Shown: one piece after another, positions 50,608 to 59,837 of the stretch | How positions within the stretch are numbered: the stretch's first letter is position 1 | How the letters are laid out: every line of letters starts with the position of its first letter | Source: Craspedostauros australis | Lineage: Eukaryota; Bacillariophyta; Bacillariophyceae; Mastogloiales; Achnanthaceae | Assembly (NCBI GenBank): GCA_026770025.1 | Contig: JAMXDE010000026.1 | Location: 800,948-864,947, forward strand | DNA: 64,000 nucleotides | Direction: 5' to 3' | The notes under the pieces: generated by a model | The model's input: the letters and a program-made list of their open reading frames with translations, nothing else | Told to the model about the DNA's origin: nothing | The model's database searches: none | Made by a program: the position numbers and the translations under genes

Positions 50608-50919
50608 GACTAGTTGACACTCTTCCCTCAGTGGCAGGGGATGCCGAGATCTGTTCCGTTCTCGCTGCCTCTCTTGGCTCCACGAGACGAAGCTCTTCGT
50701 TTGTTGTGACATTGAGGATAGCTCGTAGTCGTACGGATGTTGTGATTGCCACACTCACCGTCACTCTGGTGCGATACGAGTCGGGACATCCATTGAGCCT
50801 CTTCCTCCACAACCAAACCAATACGCAGCCATCATATCATATCATATGATACTTGCAAAACAGGAATCAATCCGGGACGATCGCCTGCGCTGGCGGTAAC
50901 ACACAGAGTTGGTTCATCC

Positions 50920-52383
50920 ATGCGTCCAGTAGATCTTTCTGCAGAATCAACATCACGGTGGATCATGTCAAAACGCCCTCGTGTCAACTCCATCTCCAGC
51001 TCGTCAGAGCCTGGCTTTCAATACGAAGAACGCACTATCGGAGAACGCACTATCGATCAGGGCGTGAAGGTTGTGCACGTCAACAAGCGAGCAAAGAGGG
51101 CAGATTGCAGTGATGACAACAACGACAACGACAAGGACTGCGACAACGATAACGACAACGACCATGAGAAAGATGTGATCGTTGTCAAGTTCCATCAGTT
51201 CTCAAACATCGATTTCAAGGCAAAACAACGCACATACATATCCTCTCCTGCCTTCGAGTGCGGTGGTGTGCGATGGAACTTGAAGCTCACTTCCTCAACG
51301 GACAGCACACTGTCAGGAGAAGGGCCCAACTCATCCCAAACCTACCATCTTGGAGTGTACCTGTTTCTTGACGACGCGCCATGGCTATTGGGAGAAGAGT
51401 ATGCTGTCATCAGTACAATATCGATCCCCAAGCTTGCCATCTCTGATCGCGGGGAAGGGCCAGACTTGTATCGTGTGGATACCAATGGTGCATGGGGAAG
51501 CGACGATTGCACGACCGTGAACAAAGTGCTCGATGATGGGCTCGATGACGACACCCTCTCTGTGCACGTCAAGTTCCATCAACTTCAACACATCCACAAT
51601 CGCTGGACACCATCCCTCGCCTTCAACAGGGACAGGCTCAAGATGCTTCGGACCGAGACGCATGCCGACATCACCTTTGTGGTCGGCACCGGTGATGAAC
51701 AGCAACGCATCAAGGCCAACACCATGTTCATACTGGTGGGAAATCCAGCCATGCGATTGATCATGGCTGGAGCCACACCCGTGGAAACTACGTCTGCACC
51801 CGCGACAGCTGTTGGTGGCAGCATTGGCGATGAAAAGTGCATCTCGCTGCCAGAAACCAATCCACGCCACTTTCGATCCATGCTCCGATTCATCTATGCG
51901 GATGATGTATCCTTCATCACAGATGATACCACACAAGCCGAGCTGCGAGATCTGTTGCTTGTCGCCCATCTCTTCGGTTGCTGGAAGCTCAAGATCGTGG
52001 TGGAGACGAGACTCGCAGCAAAGTATCTGGATGTGGCTTCATGTGTCGATCTGCTGGTGTTCGCAGATGCGCACAGGTGCTGTGTGTTGGAGGAAGAGTG
52101 TGTCAAGGTGGTCCTCAAGAACTTGACTGAGGTGTTCCAGCGTGGCCATCACATCCAGCTGGCCAGATCAGGCGAGTTGATGAAGAAGATAGCTGAGAGT
52201 CCCGGTCACAAGCGCAGCAGCGGAGACGACAGGTTCGATGGAATGCGAATCGATGAGCTGTACAGGTGGTTGGATGAGAGGGAGGATGTGGTGTTGGAGG
52301 GGGATATGGGGCGGGGATGTTTGTTGGAGAGGGTTCGATCACTGGAGAGCAAGGGGCAGAGTGCGAATGGGAGAGCCGATTGA
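50920..52383 (+). CDS. MATH-BTB domain protein 2
   Basis: 487 codons from the first ATG; the ATG at 50965 (MSKRPRVNSISS) may be the true start and gives a basic KRPR stretch that could be a nuclear signal. An acidic Asp/Asn run follows (about 64-82), then MATH (about 85-225: VVKFHQFSNIDF, SPAFECGGVRWNL), BTB (about 246-365: ADITFVVGTGDEQQ, FRSMLRFIYADD), BACK-like helices, and a SAP-like C-terminus (about 440-478). It is clearly paralogous to genes 1 and 3 but more diverged, with a longer N-terminus and a Thr/Ala-rich insert in the BTB (MAGATPVETTSAPATAVGG). Predicted Cullin-3 adaptor. The composite retroelement ends 313 bp upstream, so its promoter may have been separated from older upstream sequence. 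Confidence 0.88.
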   Translation: MRPVDLSAESTSRWIMSKRPRVNSISSSSEPGFQYEERTIGERTIDQGVKVVHVNKRAKRADCSDDNNDNDKDCDNDNDNDHEKDVIVVKFHQFSNIDFKAKQRTYISSPAFECGGVRWNLKLTSSTDSTLSGEGPNSSQTYHLGVYLFLDDAPWLLGEEYAVISTISIPKLAISDRGEGPDLYRVDTNGAWGSDDCTTVNKVLDDGLDDDTLSVHVKFHQLQHIHNRWTPSLAFNRDRLKMLRTETHADITFVVGTGDEQQRIKANTMFILVGNPAMRLIMAGATPVETTSAPATAVGGSIGDEKCISLPETNPRHFRSMLRFIYADDVSFITDDTTQAELRDLLLVAHLFGCWKLKIVVETRLAAKYLDVASCVDLLVFADAHRCCVLEEECVKVVLKNLTEVFQRGHHIQLARSGELMKKIAESPGHKRSSGDDRFDGMRIDELYRWLDEREDVVLEGDMGRGCLLERVRSLESKGQSANGRAD

Positions 52384-52950
52384 TTGGATGTGCCAAGAAT
52401 GAGATGGGGATGTAGAGGAGAGTGAGGAGCAGAGCGAAGTAGGTGATGAAGTGGGCAATGGGGTAAGAGTGCGCACTTCACACAATGCAGATACACAAGC
52501 ATTGATAAGCGTGAGTACTGTGCGTTGGGATGTATCATACCTGTAGAGCATACTGGGTTATTCTCTTGTTGTCTGCTCAATCCGAGACGAGGACATGCAT
52601 CAACCAATGGCTGTGTCAACCAATGGTTGTGTCAATGGGTTGCTCGCGCCTGAAGACGTCGTCGTTGTGGAGCACAGAAGATGGTCCAGATCTTTACTCC
52701 TGCAGGCATGGGCCCCGGCAGCAACCATCATGTCCGACTCACGCTCGCAGAGATCTGATACAACTAGATGTATTATATAATACTGTACTATTATATAATA
52801 TGATATGATCTATAGTTGTCAAACTGAATGTCTCTGGACAGGGGATGCAGTGCACAAGAGTGCGTCGCAGCGATTTCGGAAGGTGGCACATTTGAACTTG
52901 TTAGTTAGGATTCGGGCGTAGTCGGCGCGAATCGGTGGGGGATGCCTCGT
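52384..52950. other. MATH-BTB 2 downstream region
   Basis: No gene. The pattern seen after genes 1 and 3 recurs: a GATGTCGTTGTTGTGGA-type stretch near 52657-52672, and GGGATGCAGTGCACA...TTGAACTTGTT near 52842-52903. This supports tandem duplication of the whole locus. An AT-rich TATATAATA palindromic run lies at 52770-52810. Confidence 0.5.
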
Positions 52951-53600
52951 GAATCTGCTGGGTTCGAGATAGCCGTGTAATGCAGTTCAAGAGAGGTGTA
53001 CTGATTGAAGAGTTGTTACTGTAACAATGAGTAGAAGAGTGCTTTGTAGCTAATCCTTGTCTGTTTATTATGAGTTAGCTTGTAGTGTTAGTAGGGTGAA
53101 GAAACAATGCCACACAACTTGGCAAGACCCTGCACTGATGTACTTGGTTCAGTGCTTGAGGGTAGACAATCATTACAGTGCCTTGCTCTCCATACATGTA
53201 GATACACTGTAGTGTAGGTCATGACACTCAATAGTGACAGTCATGAAGCAGTGGCTGTGGCTGGAGCTTGCCCTTGGATTCCATTGCTCAAGTTGAAGCG
53301 GATTGGATACACGCGTCAAGAGTACAGCAATGGTGCAGTAGTCATTATCATGGAGGGAATCGAGGTGTGTTGTAGTCAAAGGATCTGAGGAGCATATAGT
53401 TCCCAAGGTGAGGTGTGAGTCAGATCGGTCATGTTTGAGTCATGATGGACTTGTGAATGGAGGAGAGAAAGGAGGAGAAAAGACTTGGTGGTCGATCAAG
53501 TCGGAAGATTTCGCGCCAAAACAAGAATTTCTCCCATCGGGGTCGATACCGTGTCCGGTAATAGTCTGTCCCTTATTCAATCTCAGCACCAGCCGTTGAA
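52950..53600 (-). repeat. old, diverged E2-type LTR
   Basis: Pieces match the inverted E2 LTR at 27973-28725 in order: GGTGAAGAAACAATG (53094), CAGTGCTTGAGGGTAGACAA (53151), AGCATATAGTTCCCA (53392), GAGAGAAAGGAGG (53463), TTTCGCGCCAAAA (53508). Much divergence lies between them. Boundaries are approximate. No ORF of note; sequence on to 53900 is unassigned. Confidence 0.5.
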
Positions 53601-53910
53601 TCAAATCTGTGGATGACAGGCATGTCCTTGCTCCGTCCGGTGTCTGTCCCGGTAGCATTGTTCCGATCAGAGTCAACCACACCAACAGAGGAGCTGAGGG
53701 GTCGCACGTTCGACCAACATCGAAGAAATGAAAGGAATCAGTTGGACATTGCAGCCACCGGATACATGAAATTAAAGACCGTAGATTGTTCCTTGGCAGT
53801 TACATTGCGCGAAACAGTTGGGAGAGGCAGCTTCCTATTCATAATCGCTCTCCAAACAACAACAAGCAAAAGTAGAGAGTGTCTGGGATAGAATGCACAC
53901 AAAAGCACGC

Positions 53911-56036
53911 GATATTGTGTGGAGCAACAAACAACACGAAGAACCGGGTGGTGGTTTGAGAACCCAAAACAACATGAAGAAACACGCGATGTGGGAAGGG
54001 TGTTGTTTGCCATTTGGTCGCACAACCCTACCACGATAAAACGTCGCGACAAATCGTCGCGGTATGTTTCGTTTGTGTCAGGACGCACCAGTTCACGCAC
54101 ACCGCTAGTAGAAGTGTGCGACCTGACACAAGGGGTCCTCCATCGTGGGGAAAAATCATAATGGATATCCTTCGTCTGCCTCCCTTCCAGGCATCCGTCT
54201 CTTCCTCCATCCCTCACTTACTCTCATTCTCGCTTCAGAACCACATCATCTTCGACGATGTCTCAACCACTCAACAACAACGAGACCGTGAAGGTCGTTC
54301 ACGTCAACAAGCAGGGAAAGAACGAGAATGACGACAACAACGACGATGATCATGAGAAACACTTGATTGTCGTGAAGTTCCATCAGTTCTCTGAGATCAA
54401 CTACAAGAAAGACACAGACAAGTACTCTCCTGTCTTTGAGCGTGGCGGTGCTCGGTGGAAGTTGCTACTACGATTCTCAAAACAAGGTGCACAGTCAGGG
54501 GAAGGCTCTGACTCACCTCTAGGATATTGTCTTGGGGTGTATCTTTGTCTCGACGAAGCGCCATGGTTGTTGGGTGAAGAGTACTCTGTGAAGTACACAG
54601 CCTCGATTCCCAAGTTGGGTATCACCAACACCATGGGAGAAAAAACATATCCACATCGTGCGGACAATTATGCCGGATGGGGATGGACTAGAGTTGCGAC
54701 CATGAAACAGGTGCTCGACCATGGACTCGATGATGACACCCTCTCTGTCCACATCAAGTTCGATCACCTCCAACACATCAGCAAGCGCTGGACTCCATCC
54801 CTCAGTTTCAACAAAGAACGGCTCAAGATGATTCGTACAGGAACTCTCGCCGACATCACCTTCGTTGTTGGCACCGGCGATCAGCAACAACGCATCAAGG
54901 CGAATACCATGTTCGTGTTAGCAGGAGCACCAGCCATGAGGTCATTCATTGATGAAGCTACAACTGTCGAGGAGGAAGATGGTGATGGAAAGTCCATCTC
55001 GTTTCCAACGATCGACCCTGACCATTTCCGATTCATGCTTCGTTTCATCTACGCTGATGACACATCCTTCCTCACAGATGACACGACCCAACGTCAATTG
55101 CAAGATCTGCTGATCGTCGCCAACCGCTTCGGTTGTTGGAAGCTCAAGATCTTGCTGGAGACGAAGATGACAGCGAAGCATCTCCACCTGTCATCATGCG
55201 TCGATCTTCTGTTGTTCGCAGATGCGAATAGCTGCTATGTGCTGAAAGAAGAGTGCATCAAGGTGGTTAGGAAGAATATTGCCAAAGTGTGGCAGCAACG
55301 TGAGGTCGGTCAACTAATCGAGTCTGTTCAGTTGATGAAGGAAGTCCACAAGGCCGGAAGGGACCCCTTGTTCATGTACGGGGGGCACAGTTGCGCTGAA
55401 TTCAACAAAATGCGGATCGATGAGCTGTACGAATGGTTGGAGAAAAGAGATGATGTGATGTTGGAAGAGGACATGGACCGGTCCTCTCTGTTGAAGAAGA
55501 TTCGATCATTGGAGACCAAGCAGCAGAACGGCAATAGCGAAGCCAATTGATTGGATGTGGCAAGGACGAGATTGGGATGAGGTGGGTGATAAAATAGGAA
55601 CGTACACTCCACGACGCACTCCACGACATGCTGGCATTGATAAGCATTGATAAGCTTGAGCACCTTGAGGCACCAATCCAGCATGGAGTGGAGTGTTGGT
55701 ACTTTGCTCTGTTCTCTGTTCATTCTGAAGCAGGAGCATGGACGACTCAGTGGTTATGTCAGAGGCTTGCTCGCAGTTGAAGATGTTGTTGTTGTGGAGC
55801 ACAGAAGATGAGCCAGATCCTTCCTCCTCCATGCATGGGCCCCAACAGCAACCATCGTGGCCGACTCACGCTCGCAGAGATCTGATAGATGTACTATTCT
55901 ATTCTACGATCTACTATGTAGAACTGAGTGTCCCAGGACAGGGGATGTAGTACACACAGAGCGCATCGTGACGGTTTTGGATTGTGGCACATTTGAACTT
56001 GTTCTCCAAACGTCTTTAACGGCTGGATCTGTTGTG
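53911..56036 (+). repeat. segmental duplication carrying MATH-BTB 3
   Basis: From GATATTGTGTGGAGCAACAA (53908) on, this matches 29988 onward, including promoter, coding sequence and about 480 bp downstream. The upstream 350 bp are almost unchanged, and the coding part is mostly conserved with in-frame indels. The left junction is sharp; the right end fades near 56030. Confidence 0.85.
54258..55550 (+). CDS. MATH-BTB domain protein 3
   Basis: 430 residues, start and first 30 residues identical to gene 1. Acidic N-terminus, MATH (about 36-168: VVKFHQFSEINY, FERGGARWKLLL), BTB (about 196-305: ADITFVVGTGDQQ, FRFMLRFIYADD), BACK-like helices (HLHLSSCVDLLLFADANS) and SAP-like end (MRIDELYEWLEKRDD). 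Differences from gene 1 concentrate in the MATH domain and in a loop at about 365-385 (KAGRDPLFMYGGHS against LCASFEDLTKTTG), while the BTB is nearly unchanged. This fits a constant Cullin-binding part and changing substrate-binding part; that reading is inference. Confidence 0.9.
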   Translation: MSQPLNNNETVKVVHVNKQGKNENDDNNDDDHEKHLIVVKFHQFSEINYKKDTDKYSPVFERGGARWKLLLRFSKQGAQSGEGSDSPLGYCLGVYLCLDEAPWLLGEEYSVKYTASIPKLGITNTMGEKTYPHRADNYAGWGWTRVATMKQVLDHGLDDDTLSVHIKFDHLQHISKRWTPSLSFNKERLKMIRTGTLADITFVVGTGDQQQRIKANTMFVLAGAPAMRSFIDEATTVEEEDGDGKSISFPTIDPDHFRFMLRFIYADDTSFLTDDTTQRQLQDLLIVANRFGCWKLKILLETKMTAKHLHLSSCVDLLLFADANSCYVLKEECIKVVRKNIAKVWQQREVGQLIESVQLMKEVHKAGRDPLFMYGGHSCAEFNKMRIDELYEWLEKRDDVMLEEDMDRSSLLKKIRSLETKQQNGNSEAN

Positions 56037-56250
56037 TTCTGAATTGCCCCAACAAACAACAACCAACACAGTCGCTCTGGGGCTTCCGGTAAAACGGACT
56101 ATCGGACTAACGAACAGCATCACTATTTGGTTAACGGACAATCTTAGTCGTGAATGAGAAATTCTTAGTCCTGGTTGGAATGTCGTACTTGACATTTATT
56201 GTTTTATCAATACGTGATTGAACTGTCTCTAGCCTACAGCGAAAAAAAGA

Positions 56251-56392
56251 TGCCCTAAAATAGGGCACCTTTTTAAAAGATGCCCTATTTAGGGCACGTT
56301 TTGAAAAGGTGCCCTATTTAAGGCACGTTTTGAAAAGATGCCCTATATAAGGCACGTTTTGAAAAGGTGCCCTATATAAGGCACGTTTTGTT
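56251..56392. repeat. 29-bp hairpin repeats, cluster 1
   Basis: Five units, starts at about 56251, 56281, 56310, 56339 and 56368, each a palindrome TGCCCTA-TATA-AGGCAC with a GTTTTGAAAA spacer. The spacers keep complementarity (AAAAGGTGCC / GGCACGTTTT), so each unit can fold as one hairpin. Confidence 0.85.
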
Positions 56393-56613
56393 TCACAATA
56401 GCCCAGCCACGATGGGCACATTCCACAAACCCATCAACGGGGAACGATGTGGACGTCACTGAATGACGAATCAGAACACTAATACTTATCGTCATCTTGG
56501 CGTGACATGCCTTTGATAATCCTCTGTCGTCGCGTTGTTGCGCGGGATTTGCTCTTGCTCTTTCTGTCGTCCAATCGGCTGCGAACAGCGACGTGTGGAT
56601 GAGGGAGAAAAGG

Positions 56614-56696
56614 TGCCCTATTTAGGGCACGTTTTGAAAAGATGCCCTAATTTAAGGCACGTTTTGAAAAGGTGCCCTATTTTAGGGCATCTTTTG
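56614..56696. repeat. 29-bp hairpin repeats, cluster 2
   Basis: Three further units of the same palindrome at 56614, 56643 and 56673, separated from cluster 1 by 220 bp of unrelated sequence. Confidence 0.85.
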
Positions 56697-57013
56697 ACAT
56701 CGCACAAATACGAGTCGCGAGTGGCGACGACAGTGTCTGAAGGACATGGCAACCAAGACTAATAAAATCTCATTCACGACTAACATTGTTCGTAAGTCCG
56801 TTAAAATGCACCCGAACCACCATGTCCGGCAGTTTACCGGAAGCCCCTGTTGTGATGTGTCACCATGATCCTCATCTGCGATCTGCACAACACATGGCAG
56901 ACAACAACGGAGACAACTTGCTGGATCGTCGCAATCAGAGCAAACGTCCGCGGATCCATGGCATAGTAGTACGACTACGACTACGAGCACGTACGGAGAG
57001 GCCACTTCAGAGA

Positions 57014-57802
57014 TGTCGAGATGTACATGTGAGTATATGTCAAGATGTACGTGTATATGTGCATCGTTCACCCACTATTCTCTCATACGCACTTGGACGG
57101 TATAACTACACTCGTGTCGATAGTATGCTGTGATTCGTCAGAATTACAGGGGAAATGGAACACACGAAAAGGGGCAAGATTTCTGGAGGAAATTTGCAAA
57201 TAACGATTTCTGAGAGAATTAGAAGATCGTCCGTCCATCCATCAATGGTACCAAGAGAATCTCGAGGTACTTCCCAACTAAACCTCAGATGACAATATGA
57301 TCTGACAGACTGCTGCATCACCAATGGAACGTGACATCTGGAGAGCAGAAGGACGCCTACTGACGTTGACAGGATGTCATCATGTCACCACGTCGACATC
57401 TGTCTCCAAGTCAGAGCAGGAGGTGAAGATCCGATGACCCATGAAGATCATGGATACTGAAGGTGAACTTCAAATGGTAAGTACTCATGGAGTAGAAGCC
57501 AGTACTGAATGAACAGAGTGTCGGATGCGGAGTACGCATCGAACACGGAGTATCGTGTAGCACGAGCGCACGATGTTGAGAGAGAGAGAGAATACAGAGA
57601 GGAGCGAGAGAGCATCTCGCGTACCGACTCATAGTCGGAGACTGAATCTACAAAACAGATTGAAGCGCCGAGAGCATCGGGCAAGACAACTGGTGTACAC
57701 CGAGAGGATCGGAGTAACCAACTAATGAAATAGCAAACGAACGACTATCAACCACCACCATCTTCCACGATCGTAGGTTACCGTGAGCGGAACTTGCCAA
57801 CA
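57014..57802 (+). repeat. diverged inverted LTR of E3 family
   Basis: 789 bp, TGTCGAGATG...CTTGCCAACA, opposite in orientation to E3. It carries more substitutions and indels than the other three copies, for example CCACCACCATCTTCC near 57758. No internal sequence and no matching flanking duplication (AGAGA left, ATCTT right). Confidence 0.85.
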
Positions 57803-59837
57803 ATCTTTCCGCAGTCTCCCATGACGTCAAGGGAAGCCATGTCCTCGTTGTTTCAATGCAATGGGATGAGATGACACTCTGCCATTGTCGCCTCGTCCGC
57901 ATTCGAGGATGTCTGCATGATGTGGTGATGTGGTGGTGATACGGTGATTTGGTATTGCCATCCTGTTCAGAACATCGCCGTGCTTTCACATTGCGCGCCA
58001 ATTCTAACACAAGAATGATTGCTCTTCTTGTCTTTGAATGACACATCTCACATCACATCATCTCATACTGCTCCACTCTATTCTCATGCAATGGGATACC
58101 GCCACCACCATTGTCACCACTCTTACATTGCAGCAACAGTGGCAATGTAAGAATAAAATGCATTCAACCTCTACCAAATATATCCACATCCAGTAATCAC
58201 GACGACGACGCAGCGGCTGCACCCGTCAATGTCAATGTCATTGTCACCATCTTCTCTTCGCGAATTCCACACGCATCTGATGGTTTGCAAGGAGATCACA
58301 TGGCGGATGATGACAGCTGCATACCGCATTGCATGCCGCGCATCCGCCCAAATACAGCGATGAGATTGGCAGTAGCGGCAACATCAGGAACCGCAAGAAG
58401 AAGAGCACCAACAACAGCGGCGCGGCCCCATTAACAAGCAGCATATCACACACACAGCACAAGCAGATCTACTCCTACTTCGCACATCAATCAACACCAA
58501 CTGCTGTTCCAATGCCTGCGTCAATTCAAATATCATCCCAATCCATGGAATCATAGTCCTGCATCAATGGTCAACGTCAATGGTGACACTCACAATCCAC
58601 TTTGTTATGCCACAGCTGCCTCCTTGCTGAGATCGAGAGCTGTGGATCTCACATCGTCTCCATCGACTTCAGCAGGTCCGTATACTCTGCCCACATTCGA
58701 GTGGTGCACGCACATCTCTCAACTGCACCATCAAACCAGTTGTCGACAGCAGCATCAATCCCACTGGTGTGGCCGTCTTTGTGAACTGCGGCATGCAGTG
58801 GGTCGCCATCTGAAGCTCGATGTCGCCTCGCACATCACCCCAGATGAGTACTCGTATTCCATATCACTTTTACGCGCTCACCTCCGCACATCATTATCTT
58901 CCGCTGCCACCGACCTCGAGATGCACTCCGTACATACTCGGCAAGCATGACTACGATCGTATATGGAAACACCGTGCTCGTCGCTTCGTCAATGTTTCGC
59001 ATGAGCGCAGTCAGCAACGACAATGACTTCGACTTTGATGTGTTGTGGCTCAAATGATTGGCTGGGAGGGAATGATTGTGGACGCTGCTCGCCATTTCTC
59101 ACAACACTCTGCTGCTGCGGTCCACTGTTCCTCTTTTCTGTCACACCATCTCATTTGGAATTTCGCATCTATGTGCCTGCCCTCCTTGTATACCATCCTA
59201 TCCTTGCATGTCACAATGCGCAACCAGACATCATTGTCAACAACAGCAGAACAGAACAGTGCAGCACTGGGCAGAGAAGAGCGGGACAGGACAGGGCATG
59301 ACATGTTGCAACATAATAGCAAAATGCATGTTATCCATTCTCCACTCTCCTCTCATTGACTCCAGATTACTCCATTGCAGTCGCTGAAGAGTCACCAACA
59401 CAACAACAACAACAACAATCACCTTCCTCATTGTTCCATGACCAGATCTCCAAAACAGTGACGCTGCTGGTAACGTTGCACAAACGAAGCAGCCACAGCC
59501 AACATTCCTCTGGCCTCATGCTGCAGCATGTTTTCCAGTCCATCCCAGCACGGTCGTTGAAAGGCTGTAACGTCGACGCCACGCAAAACATGCACTTTTC
59601 TTTTCACCCAAGGTGAGTTGCTGAAGCTGGTTTCTCTCGTTGCATATCGATCGTTTCGCCATTGTGCCACCTGATTCGCTACAGTGTTGCTTTCCTCGGC
59701 TCCAGGTATTACCTCTGCTCCAAAATTTCCACTTGGTCTGGCTTTGCTCCATCGCTCCTTCACACAAGGCGACACGTTGTCAGTGTACTGCACCGAACTC
59801 GTACGTCACATCACAATTCACGAATATACTATTTTGC
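57803..59837. other. no convincing gene
   Basis: Low-information, CA/AC-rich sequence with short overlapping ORFs (127 codons or fewer). The longest plus-strand ORF (58567-58950) has no motif I can name. A CAA-type microsatellite lies at 59398-59420. It may hold decayed transposon or a host gene with introns that cannot be resolved by eye. Confidence 0.4.

Larger units (their letters stand above)
56079..56847. mobile_element. MITE-like element with hairpin tandem repeats
   Basis: Ends are inverted: GGGGCTTCCGGTAAA (56079-56093) and TTTACCGGAAGCCCC (56833-56847). Inverted similarity extends inward about 100 bp (AACGGAC, CTTAGTCGTGAATGAGA on the left; TCTCATTCACGACTAA, GTCCGTT on the right). 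The interior holds two clusters of 29-bp palindromic repeats and no coding capacity. It behaves like a non-autonomous DNA transposon; no clear target duplication was found. Confidence 0.7.

Noticed and set aside
56251-56696. CRISPR-like array of 29-bp repeats
   Set aside because: Units are head-to-tail palindromes without unique spacers, in a eukaryotic subtelomere.
58567-58950. Possible protease-like gene
   Set aside because: Short, no complete catalytic motif, frames broken by stops; resemblance too weak.
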